DNA from: Acidobacteriaceae bacterium
GTDB taxonomy: Bacteria > Acidobacteriota > Terriglobia > Terriglobales > Acidobacteriaceae
Length of the DNA: 64,000 nucleotides
NCBI GenBank assembly: GCA_003134995.1
Contig: PLDC01000018.1
Span: forward strand, 124,001-188,000
Direction of reading: 5' to 3'
Shown here: one piece after another, positions 27,415 to 34,529 of the stretch
Numbering within the stretch: position 1 is the stretch's first letter
Layout: every line of letters begins with the position of its first letter
Notes under the pieces: model-generated
What the model was told of the DNA's origin: nothing
The model's input: only the letters and a program-made list of their open reading frames with translations
Database searches by the model: none
Made by a program: the position numbers and the translations under genes

Positions 27415-28206
27415 TTATTTCCTCGAGTAATCGAACCAATACTCCACTGAGATCTTGCTGCCGCTGTAATCCGGGGGCAGTGGGCCGAAGGTGTCGATGC
27501 GCTGCAGGGCGCGGACGGCCGATATATCGAGCGAGGGCACGCCGCTCGACTGCTCAACCTTTACATTAAGCGGATGGCCGTCGCGGGCAACGTCAAAGGT
27601 GATGTAGACGCGCGACGCGCTGTTGATCCGCGGATCGACTTCGTACTTCAACCAGTTCTCCGAGACCTTTTTTTGGATGACTTGCACGTACCAGCCGAAC
27701 CTTGTGCCGAAATCTCCTCCACCGCCGGTGACTCCGAAGCCGCCTTTCGCGCCGCCGGCGTCGAATGTGCCATAGGGGCCGCTGACCGGGCCGCCTTCGC
27801 CGAAGGCAACCTGATTGGTTTGTTGCTCGGGCGCTGGCTTCGTTTTCTCTTTGGTTGGCGTGGTCTCTTTTTTCGGCTTGATCTTGGAATTCTTGCCCTG
27901 GATCTCGATGGCGTCGGGCTCTTTTTCTTCTTCAACCTTCGGTTCGGATTTGGTCAGGCCCTTGGATTCGTTGGCCAGAACATTTTGCGTCGGTGCAGGC
28001 GTTGCGGGCAGAGGAACAGAACTGACTAAGGTGACGCCGATTGCCGAACCTCCGCCGCCGGAACCCCAGCCCTCACCTCGGCTCCCTGTGAAAACGACCG
28101 AGTAGAGCAGGATTACGCCAGTGATCGCGAGGTGAAATCCCGCAGACCAACTGAGGGAGCGTCCCCAATTGTCGTGTTCGAAAAAGATCTCAGCGTTTTG
28201 TGCCAT
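27415..28206 (-). CDS. tolA: TolA/TonB-like energy-transducing protein
   Basis: 263-aa protein with one N-terminal membrane helix (about 22-40, AGFHLAITGVILLYSVVF). A Lys/Glu/Pro-rich periplasmic stalk (about 85-130) and a glycine-rich segment follow. The C-terminal TonB/TolA domain (about 165-260) includes YVQVIQKKVSENW, VYITFDVARDGHPLNVKVEQSSG and ALQRIDTFGPLP. The stalk is shorter than in E. coli TolA. Its position after tolR and before tolB identifies it as the TolA subunit carrying proton-motive force to the outer membrane. Overlaps the tolR 3' end by 17 nt. Confidence 0.88.
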   Translation of the reverse strand: MAQNAEIFFEHDNWGRSLSWSAGFHLAITGVILLYSVVFTGSRGEGWGSGGGGSAIGVTLVSSVPLPATPAPTQNVLANESKGLTKSEPKVEEEKEPDAIEIQGKNSKIKPKKETTPTKEKTKPAPEQQTNQVAFGEGGPVSGPYGTFDAGGAKGGFGVTGGGGDFGTRFGWYVQVIQKKVSENWLKYEVDPRINSASRVYITFDVARDGHPLNVKVEQSSGVPSLDISAVRALQRIDTFGPLPPDYSGSKISVEYWFDYSRK

Positions 28207-28630
28207 TTTGTTGCCGGTTTTCTTCGAGGGGCTGAGTGACGATGCTGATGTTGGTGATGCCTGATTGCTTTACCGAATCCATGACCGTAGCGAATGCGCC
28301 GAACGGCACATTCTCATCGGCGCGGATAAAGATGGACTGGTTGCGCGGGTCGCGAATCTTCTGCCGCAGCTTGGCAGCGATCTCGTTGATATTGACCGCG
28401 TCGTTGCCCATAAAGACCCGCTGATCTTTATTGATAGTGATCACGACGCGCTCTTCGGTGATTTCTTTGACCGTGCGCGTTTTGGGCACGCTCACTTCAA
28501 TGCCCGATTGCAGTACCGGCGCGGTCACCATGAAAATAATCAGCAGGACGAGAACCACATCGACCAGCGGAGTGATGTTGATATCGGCGAGAGCTGTTTG
28601 CGTGCGGCCGTTGGGAGTCGTGAAAGCCAT
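28190..28630 (-). CDS. tolR: Biopolymer transport protein TolR/ExbD
   Basis: 146-aa inner-membrane stator subunit. One N-terminal helix bears the essential aspartate in INITPLVDVVLVLLIIFMV (about residue 24). A periplasmic ExbD/TolR domain follows, including VVITINKDQRVFMG and IFIRADENVPFGAFATVMD. Forms the proton channel with TolQ. The start overlaps the tolQ stop by one base and the stop lies inside tolA, indicating tight coupling. Confidence 0.93.
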   Translation of the reverse strand: MAFTTPNGRTQTALADINITPLVDVVLVLLIIFMVTAPVLQSGIEVSVPKTRTVKEITEERVVITINKDQRVFMGNDAVNINEIAAKLRQKIRDPRNQSIFIRADENVPFGAFATVMDSVKQSGITNISIVTQPLEENRQQNGTKR

Positions 28631-29337
28631 CAGCGCCTCACTTCGGCAGCGGGTTGTGCCTGCATGCTCTCGATCGCGTTCAGCACTTCGAGATTGAAAT
28701 CGTCGCTGCGCGCGGCCAACTCGCGAATCGAATTGCCGATGAGGTTGTAGGCAATCACGGCCGGGATGGCAGCGGCGAGGCCGGCCGCGGTGGTGATGAG
28801 AGCTTCCGAAATGCCGGGCGCGACCGCTCGCAGTGTCGCTCCACCGGCGGTCCCGAGGCCGTGGAAGGCGTCAATAATTCCCCAGACGGTTCCGAATAGG
28901 CCGATGAATGGAGTGACGGCGGCAGTAATTGCGAGCCACGGCACGTTGCGTTCGAGTCGCGTGATTTCTTCCGAGGCTCCGATCTGCATGCCGCGCTGCA
29001 CCGCGTTGATGCGTAGCGCGGCGGCGGGAGAAGCGAGTTGGCGCTTGAACTCCTGGAATCCGCCTTCGAAGACGCCGACCAGCGGGCTGGGACGAAACTG
29101 CTCGGCCACGGCGGCGATGTCTTGCAGTCGTTGCGCTTTGCGAAAGGCGCGGACGAAGCGTCCACTCTGAACCCGGGCGCGCCGGAGCAAGCTCCATTTG
29201 GTCAGAATGATCGCCCAGGAGATCAAGCTGAACGCGAGCAAAGTGAGCAGAACAAACTTGGCGACAGCCCCGGTACTGGTAAAAAGGTCGAGAATTTCGC
29301 CGCCGATAAGAACTGCAGAGTAGGGAAGAAGATGCAT
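28630..29337 (-). CDS. tolQ: Proton-channel protein TolQ/ExbB
   Basis: 235-aa inner-membrane protein of the MotA/TolQ/ExbB family, with three membrane helices (about 20-45, 135-155 and 170-200). The conserved core LAITAAVTPFIGLFGTVWGIIDAF and the segment ISEALITTAAGLAAAIPAVIAYN are characteristic. With TolR it harvests the proton gradient to drive TolA. First gene of the tol-pal operon; no strong Shine-Dalgarno sequence precedes the ATG. Confidence 0.94.
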   Translation of the reverse strand: MHLLPYSAVLIGGEILDLFTSTGAVAKFVLLTLLAFSLISWAIILTKWSLLRRARVQSGRFVRAFRKAQRLQDIAAVAEQFRPSPLVGVFEGGFQEFKRQLASPAAALRINAVQRGMQIGASEEITRLERNVPWLAITAAVTPFIGLFGTVWGIIDAFHGLGTAGGATLRAVAPGISEALITTAAGLAAAIPAVIAYNLIGNSIRELAARSDDFNLEVLNAIESMQAQPAAEVRR

Positions 29338-29363
29338 TGTGATTTGCGGGATACCTGAACGTG

Positions 29364-29369
29364 ATTATA
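29364..29369 (-). promoter_or_regulatory. Candidate -10 element of the tol-pal promoter
   Basis: TATAAT on the minus strand, about 27 nt upstream of the tolQ start. No good -35 hexamer is seen at 16-18 bp, so this is a weak promoter call based mainly on position. Confidence 0.4.
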
Positions 29370-29478
29370 GATGATTGCGGCGCAGGCCTCGGCGGAGGTA
29401 TCGCAAGGATAACCCGCTGACCTGCGCAGCCTGGACTTGCTTCGATGTGATCTATAAGTTACAATCGATTTTGCGGTC

Positions 29479-29556
29479 ATAGAAGTTCGCCGCTATCTCA
29501 CGACCGCCGGGAAAAATGTCTTCAAGGATTACCTGCAGAGGACACGCATACAATGA
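29479..29556 (+). pseudogene. Remnant of HigB/RelE-type toxin gene
   Basis: In frame 1 the sequence reads IEVRRYLTTAGKNVF, the start of HigB-type mRNA-interferase toxins (typically MIEVREYLT..G.SPF), then KDYLQRTRIQ and a TGA. The expected ~75-residue catalytic core is missing and the initiating ATG is ATA. The TGA overlaps the ATG of the antitoxin remnant (29553) as ATGA, the normal toxin-antitoxin arrangement. An inactive deletion derivative is the best explanation. Confidence 0.6.
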
Positions 29557-29871
29557 AACGCAAAAAGAAAGATATAACGAGGCGTATCGCATGACGAGTG
29601 CATAATTCGCGAATTACGCGAGGACCCTAAGTTTGCTGCGGAATACCTCAAGGTCGCATTGGAAGACACCGAAGAGCCCGCCGTGCTGTTGATCGCGCTG
29701 CGCCGCATTGCGGAGGCCAGAGGTGGCATTGCCAAAGTGGCCAAGGCTGCCGGCATTGAGCGCGAGAGCCTTTATCGTGCGTTGTCGGCGCGAGGAAACC
29801 CTCGGCTCTCTACACTGGTTGCCGTGACCAAGGCAGTGGGATTGAAGCTTACGGTCGAGCCGGCGGGGTAG
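29553..29871 (+). pseudogene. HigA-type antitoxin, frameshifted near its N-terminus
   Basis: Antitoxin of the HigA-like XRE family paired with HigB toxins. The ATG at 29553 gives MKRKKKDITRRIA and then stops. One base out of frame the protein continues as SHDECIIRELREDPKFAAEYLKVALED, followed by a helix-turn-helix (GIAKVAKAAGIERESLYRALSARGNPRLSTL) and VEPAG. The break lies near 29580-29590. The DNA-binding part could still be made from a TTG at 29659. The partner toxin is deleted, so this is probably an orphan or dead antitoxin. Confidence 0.65.
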
Positions 29872-30121
29872 GGGCTGAGGAGTCGGGAGTTTTGAAAGAT
29901 GATTTGTGTGTCTTCTGAGTTTATGCCCCAAAGCATTGGCGATGGAGCGGTGCACAGCGTGAAGGAAAGAGATATAACGAGCGATTAACGCGATCATCAA
30001 GGCGTGTGTTACAAACGCCGATCAACTGCTCAGTTCGGCGAAGGATGTTCGCAAACCCGGACGGAATCACGTCGCCTACCACCTTGCGGCCTTAGCGCTC
30101 GAGGAGATCGGGAAGGCTACG

Positions 30122-31543
30122 ATGATCGTGATGGGATCGCTGACCCCGGAGTGGCGGCTTGCGGATGAGGAACACCGATCGCCTGCAGATGCTATCGAGG
30201 ATCACGAAAAAAAATTGTTCTGGGCATTATGGACGCCAGCATTCATGGCCGAGAAAATCTCGGTCGAAGAATTCCGTCGCCACCAAGACATTGCTAGGCA
30301 GATACATGAGACCCGCCTCAGAACTCTTTACGTAGACCCCAGGACCGCTGGAATTGCCCAACCTACGGACGAAGCACTGGATGCTCTTCTGCAGCTAGCG
30401 GAGGCCAGGCTGGAAATGGACCGACTAAAGGAGGTCCGCGAGTTGGACGACGAGGGCCGGGAGGAGATCCATTGGCTCTTTCAGGCTACCGAAAGTCCTC
30501 AGTTGTCGCCCATTATGTTCAGCTCAGGGAGCCTGGCGAAATTGGCGGAGCTCCAAGGCAACGCCAAACTATGGGTTGGTTGGCTGCGAGACACAATCAG
30601 CGCAATGGAACGAGCAAGTCGCGAAATGCTGGAGCGCGAAGTCAATCGCGCGGAGCCTAAGGGTGCAGAAGCTCGAATCCCGAAATGGCAGATCAACATT
30701 CGCCTGAAATCTTGGTCCCATTCCATGAGGGCCAAGCCGCTGTCGGCGTGGAATAAGAAATCTGCTTGGATCAAGTTGTTTCCAAATGGCTCGAACAAGA
30801 GCGAAATCCTCGTCCAGTTCACCCTGCTCAAGACAATTCCCTTAGCGCTCCTTTGGCAATCTGGGATGCAGATGTCCTGGATGATCGTCCTAGCGTTCAA
30901 CATCGGCACCGTTGGGTTCTTCTGGTGGTACCTGCCGTCATTCGTCTCAAGGTTCTACGAGCAGATTCTGGACCTTGAGAGCAGGGCCAAAGTATTCGTC
31001 GAGCGGAGCCCAGAGCTGGTAATAGCGTGGCCCCATCAAGCACTTAAAGAGGCTCAGCTTTCCACCATTTCACTGGTGCTTGCGCATCTCGTACACATTG
31101 ATGATAAGGATCAAGCCGCTGCATACAGCAGGTACTTTCAGGCCCTCGGTATGCTCGCTAAGAACGATATCTTTGGGCAGATTGAGCACGCTATTGTTAT
31201 TGGATTCTATGAGGCCCTTCGCTCCGCGATGACTGCATACCATGATTGGGACGGTGACGCCGCGACGTTCGAGGCCGCAGCTGAAGGCTGCATCACGAGC
31301 TCTCTAACGGAAGGGCGGATGCATGGTGACCTTCGCGAGATCCTCCGCCTCGGCGGGGAGTTGGCCAATCAGCGTACCGCTAATCCAAGTATCACGCTTA
31401 ATGAGGTTGCTAAAATGAAAGTTTACTGCGATGTCTATTTCGTGAAGAAGGCTCATGAGTGGATGGCGGATCAGCAGAGGAGGGATCGGGTACAGCCAGG
31501 CACCGCAGAGAGCACTGCCCCTAAAAACGTCGGGGAGCGTTAG
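30122..31543 (+). CDS. AbiV-like (abortive infection) N-terminal domain joined to a membrane protein
   Basis: 473 aa from the ATG at 30122. The same frame is open from 29978, and that extension encodes ACVTNADQLLSSAKDV and VAYHLAALALEEIGKAT, the signature of AbiV-family abortive-infection proteins. The real protein is therefore probably about 520 aa and starts upstream, from a non-ATG codon or after a frameshift. After the AbiV region comes a helical segment, two membrane helices (about 235-280: LLWQSGMQMSWMIVLAFNIG, FFWWYLPSF) and a helical C-terminal domain. AbiV in Lactococcus blocks phage translation and is much shorter. Function here is inferred as defence-related. Confidence 0.65.
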   Translation: MIVMGSLTPEWRLADEEHRSPADAIEDHEKKLFWALWTPAFMAEKISVEEFRRHQDIARQIHETRLRTLYVDPRTAGIAQPTDEALDALLQLAEARLEMDRLKEVRELDDEGREEIHWLFQATESPQLSPIMFSSGSLAKLAELQGNAKLWVGWLRDTISAMERASREMLEREVNRAEPKGAEARIPKWQINIRLKSWSHSMRAKPLSAWNKKSAWIKLFPNGSNKSEILVQFTLLKTIPLALLWQSGMQMSWMIVLAFNIGTVGFFWWYLPSFVSRFYEQILDLESRAKVFVERSPELVIAWPHQALKEAQLSTISLVLAHLVHIDDKDQAAAYSRYFQALGMLAKNDIFGQIEHAIVIGFYEALRSAMTAYHDWDGDAATFEAAAEGCITSSLTEGRMHGDLREILRLGGELANQRTANPSITLNEVAKMKVYCDVYFVKKAHEWMADQQRRDRVQPGTAESTAPKNVGER

Positions 31544-31834
31544 AACGAGGGTCCACCGGCAGCCTCGGCGGCCCGTTCTGCCTTGATTCTCGCCCCGGGT
31601 CAGGGAACAGCGAATCCTTTTGGGATCGCAAACTTCACGTGCTTGATTCCGAGCGGTGATTCGAGGGGAAAGTGGGCCGGACAGGCGGCATCCTAAGGAG
31701 CTCTTACAATGTTGTCCGGCTTCGGGTCGCCGTTTACGCGATTTCGCCGAGGCTCTTGTAAAGCCCGGCGACGGCGATTGTTGGGGTATGTGATTGATTC
31801 GTTATGCACCATAATGGTGTATACTGGTGCTACG
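31544..31834 (+). other. Intergenic region with operator upstream of RHH gene
   Basis: No gene recognised in the first 260 bases. The last part carries the palindrome annotated separately. An in-frame extension of the RHH gene back to 31709 is open but looks non-coding. Confidence 0.5.
31807..31819. promoter_or_regulatory. Palindromic operator before ribbon-helix-helix gene
   Basis: Perfect dyad CACCAT-A-ATGGTG, centred 22 bp before the ATG at 31835. Ribbon-helix-helix antitoxins usually bind such short palindromes to repress their own operon, so autoregulation is likely (inference). Confidence 0.6.
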
Positions 31835-32119
31835 ATGGCACAGGCGAAGAGATCCCGCGCGCAATCAGCTAGGCTCAAGCATGTCAGGCGGAGCGTAACT
31901 TTGCCGCCCAAAATCGCGAGGCAGGTTGAAGCGCTGGCGAAGGAACGCGACCTCAGCGATAACCGGGTGTTGATAGAACTGATCGAGCAGGGAATCGAAG
32001 CGCGTCAGCAGAAGGAAAAGGCATTCTTCCAGTTGGCCGAGCGCTTCCGCGCCGCTGACGATCCGGAGCAGGTCAAGCAGTTGGGCGACCAACTGGGTCG
32101 CTTCGTCTTTGGGGAGTAA
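31835..32119 (+). CDS. Ribbon-helix-helix (CopG/Arc-like) DNA-binding protein, probable antitoxin
   Basis: 94-aa protein. A basic N-terminus is followed by the RHH core RRSVTLPPKIARQVEALAKERDLSDNRVLIELIEQGIE (about 20-57) and an acidic helical tail. The start at 31835 is chosen because the frame upstream runs through the operator. The family regulates its own operon and, in toxin-antitoxin pairs, neutralises the partner. A small unknown gene follows after 13 nt, which fits that layout. Confidence 0.78.
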   Translation: MAQAKRSRAQSARLKHVRRSVTLPPKIARQVEALAKERDLSDNRVLIELIEQGIEARQQKEKAFFQLAERFRAADDPEQVKQLGDQLGRFVFGE

Positions 32120-32132
32120 AGCCGGGTGAGCA

Positions 32133-32378
32133 ATGCCGCAGATCGAGACATGGTCGGGGCTGCCCACCGCCGTTCGAGACCATCTGATCGAGCGCATGCA
32201 CGACCGCCATATCGGACTCGCTGACCTGAATCAGCTGCGCCTTTGGACGGAGTCAAAGCCAGAAGTTCCTGAAGGACCGTGGTACAAGGATTTCGGCTCG
32301 TTCAAACTGTGCGGCGACGGACGGTATCCGAAAACGTTCCTTCTGCCTCATCAAGTGGCACACGGTCAAAAGCTTTAG
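32133..32378 (+). CDS. Small conserved-looking protein, candidate toxin partner of the RHH protein
   Basis: 81-aa protein starting MPQIETWSGLPTAVRDHLIER and containing GLADLNQLRLWTESKPEVPEGPWYKDFGSFKLCGDG, with a C-terminal FLLPHQVAHGQKL. I believe similar small proteins occur next to RHH genes, but I cannot name a domain with certainty. It lies 13 nt after the RHH gene and appears co-transcribed. The WYKDFGSFKLCG segment looks like the conserved core. Toxin, or partner of unknown kind. Confidence 0.6.
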   Translation: MPQIETWSGLPTAVRDHLIERMHDRHIGLADLNQLRLWTESKPEVPEGPWYKDFGSFKLCGDGRYPKTFLLPHQVAHGQKL

Positions 32379-32766
32379 TTCGCTTCCTTCGGCAGGAGGG
32401 AGATGATCTGGGAAAAACGCCGCCTTCGCCCTTCTGCCAAAATCTTGTCAAGCCCCCGCGAAGCCGTTATTGGAACTATGTTGTTGATTCGCTGGGAGAA
32501 ATAAGGGTGAAAATATAGTTGACTAACCATGCGTTGGTTAGTCAACTATATTCGTACCGAAATAAGTTTGCTAATTTGTCCCATTTGCCCTATGCCGTAT
32601 GATATACTGGTTGCGAGAGTAGAAACATCGGCGCAGGCCTTCGGGTTTGCGCCGTTTGTGTTTGTGGCGAGGGAAACCAAGATCCCTCGCTTTGCTCGGG
32701 ATGACAATGTAAATATTGAGAAGGAGTGCTTTCAGGCGCGGCTTACTGGCTGCGCCTTTTCTATTT
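32379..32766. other. Intergenic region rich in inverted repeats
   Basis: Contains the perfect 16-bp inverted repeat annotated at 32513-32551, a ggcgca...tgcgcc hairpin near 32630-32660, a CCCTCGC-tttgct-CGGGATGACA repeat segment, and a hairpin aggcgc...gcgcc followed by tttt at 32734-32760. That last one sits just before the next ATG and may be an attenuator or terminator. No gene recognised. Confidence 0.5.
32513..32551. repeat. Perfect 16-bp inverted repeat
   Basis: atatagttgactaacc (32513-32528), a 7-nt loop atgcgtt, then its exact reverse complement (32536-32551). It is AT-rich compared with its surroundings and has no T-run. Could be an operator or a remnant of a small palindromic mobile element. 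Confidence 0.8.
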
Positions 32767-33567
32767 ATGGACGAGAAAAACGAGAATGCAGTTACGGGGC
32801 CTGACTACATTTGTGGTCGGGCGGATGAGGTCAAAAGCAACTTCAAAGGCGTCGGACAGGAGTGTCCGACCCACATGGGCAGTCCCAGGATCAAAAGCGA
32901 CGGACAGGAGTGTCCGACCCACACGAGCAACCCCAAGATCAAAAGCGACGGACCCTTCGGCGGCGCTCAGGGCAAGCAGGGGTGTTCGTCCCACACGAGC
33001 GAGGAGGAAGGGATCGACTTACAGGCGGTTGCCGATGAGAACCCAAAGCGGAAAGGAGAAATCATCGAGGCCGCGTTTCTGGCCAGGGTTTGCAAGCTCA
33101 GGATCCCGGTGTGCAAGCCGTGGGGAGACAGCGAGCGCTACGATTTTGTGGTGGATTGGGGCAAAGGATTCTGGAGCGTGCAGGTGAAAGGCGGGACGAG
33201 TCACAAGAGGTCGGGCTATAAAGTTGAATCGGGGCGCGACGGGAGGGTATTCACGAAGGACGACATGGATTTCGTGGTTGTGTATATCGTCCCGGAGGAT
33301 TTGTGGTACGTGGTGCCCGTCGAGATCGCGGAGGGGGCAAGTTCGTTGTGGTTCACTCCGCGATCGGCGCGGGCCCGGCTTGCAAAATACCGGGAGGCCT
33401 GGTGTTTGCTGGATTGTGGGTTGGAGGAGCGGGGGCTGGAGGATATTCCAGTGCGGTGCCGGAGCGAAGCGGTCAACGTGAGGTGCGCGGTTTGTCCGTT
33501 GCAGCAGGACGTGCCTTCACAGAAGCTCGCTTGTCCCGTAAAAATACGGCCGCGGCGATTGAAGTGA
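32767..33567 (+). CDS. PD-(D/E)XK endonuclease-like protein with repeat-derived N-terminus
   Basis: 266 aa from the ATG at 32767 (no clear ribosome-binding site). Residues about 35-80 are encoded by hairpin repeats and read as repeated KSDGQECPTH-type units. The nuclease-like core is about 95-215: KRKGEIIEAAFLARVCKLRI, then YDFVVD and FWSVQVKGG, fitting E...D...QxK active-site spacing of the PD-(D/E)XK superfamily. The YVVPVEIAEGASSLWF region is typical of the intron-associated PDDEXK group. No intron is visible. DNA target unknown; the repeats suggest repeat insertion into the 5' end. Confidence 0.72.
   Translation: MDEKNENAVTGPDYICGRADEVKSNFKGVGQECPTHMGSPRIKSDGQECPTHTSNPKIKSDGPFGGAQGKQGCSSHTSEEEGIDLQAVADENPKRKGEIIEAAFLARVCKLRIPVCKPWGDSERYDFVVDWGKGFWSVQVKGGTSHKRSGYKVESGRDGRVFTKDDMDFVVVYIVPEDLWYVVPVEIAEGASSLWFTPRSARARLAKYREAWCLLDCGLEERGLEDIPVRCRSEAVNVRCAVCPLQQDVPSQKLACPVKIRPRRLK
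32851..32920. repeat. Two tandem CGGACA-GGAG-TGTCCG hairpin repeats
   Basis: Stem-loops at 32851-32870 (8-bp stem gtcggaca/tgtccgac, loop ggag) and 32901-32916 (6-bp stem, same loop), each in the context tcaaaagc...cccaca. A degenerate third copy follows near 32945-32995. Related to the copy at 58.7 kb. Confidence 0.8.
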
Positions 33568-33650
33568 TTTTGTCGGTAACCCCGGCGTCGTCGCTGACAT
33601 CCAAACTACGCGTGATCGTTATCTCACTTTTTCAACGGGAGGACAAATCC

Positions 33651-34322
33651 ATGGCACGTTATGGAATGCTGCGAGACTATCGTTTTCAAGAGGCCGCCGA
33701 GGACATTCGGGGCTCCAAGTTGTATGGCGTGAACGATGAGAAGCTGGGCAAGATCGACGACGTGATTTTCGACCACTTCACGGGAGTGATCAGCTATATC
33801 GTGGTCGATACCGGCTGGCTGACGACCAAGAAATTTATCGTTCCGGCGGATCGGCTTCGCGCCTCGACGGAGCATAAGGACGACTTCGCCGTCGATTTGA
33901 CTAAAGATCAGGTTGAGGCTTTGCCTCCGTATGACGAGACCAACCTGGAATCAGAACAGCAGTGGGCCGACTATGAAGGCCGCTACCGCTCGAAGTGGGA
34001 AGCGGACCCCATAATGCACCGGGTGGGGACGGATCGGAATATCACTCCGACGACGCAGCAGATGGAGGGGAATTCGACTCCGGTGCGGCCGGTGGATTCG
34101 GCGGCAGGAAGAGTGGCGGCAGATATCGACGGCACAGATACGGATGCATTGACTCAGGGTGGATTCGCGGCCAGCACCGACTCAGTTGTGATCAGCCAGG
34201 GTGCAATGGGCATCGGACCGCGCTGGGACACTTTCCAGGATCGGTTGCGCGAGCGCCGCAAGGAAGTGATCAACACAGGGTCGACTGAAGAGGGCGCGGA
34301 TAAGTACCGCAAAGCCGGCTAG
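33651..34322 (+). CDS. PRC-barrel domain protein
   Basis: 223-aa soluble protein. The start at 33651 is preceded by GGGAGGACAAATCC. The PRC-barrel lies at about 10-80 (LRDYRFQEAAEDIRGSKLYGVNDEKLGKIDDVIFDHFTGVISYIVVDTG), and the remainder is polar and probably disordered, with WDTFQDRLRERRKEV near the C-terminus. PRC-barrels occur in RNA-processing, photosynthetic and stress proteins; here the role is unknown. Followed by a strong terminator, so transcribed separately from recN. Confidence 0.88.
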   Translation: MARYGMLRDYRFQEAAEDIRGSKLYGVNDEKLGKIDDVIFDHFTGVISYIVVDTGWLTTKKFIVPADRLRASTEHKDDFAVDLTKDQVEALPPYDETNLESEQQWADYEGRYRSKWEADPIMHRVGTDRNITPTTQQMEGNSTPVRPVDSAAGRVAADIDGTDTDALTQGGFAASTDSVVISQGAMGIGPRWDTFQDRLRERRKEVINTGSTEEGADKYRKAG

Positions 34323-34352
34323 TTCGCTTCGTGAGCAAAACCTGTTGTGCAG

Positions 34353-34381
34353 AGCCATGGCTTCGGCCGTGGCTTTTTTTG
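34353..34381 (+). terminator. Rho-independent terminator with UUCG tetraloop
   Basis: Stem agccatggc/gccgtggct (9 bp, one G-T pair) with the stable TTCG loop, followed by seven T residues. Ends the PRC-barrel transcript. Confidence 0.92.
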
Positions 34382-34529
34382 TTGTAAGAAGCGTGACGGT
34401 TTCTCAGGTTCGCTGAAGGGCAGACCGCCAAAATCTTTCCGAAGCAACCTGACCATTGATCACTGCCCCCCACCACTGCCTTTCATGCTATGCTGCGCAA
34501 AACTTCGTCATCGTCAGCGAGGGCGGCCT

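Noticed and set aside
32851-32995. Possible short CRISPR-like array
   Set aside because: Only two or three palindromic units with unequal spacing and related sequence at 58.7 kb; no cas genes. Better explained as a dispersed hairpin repeat.
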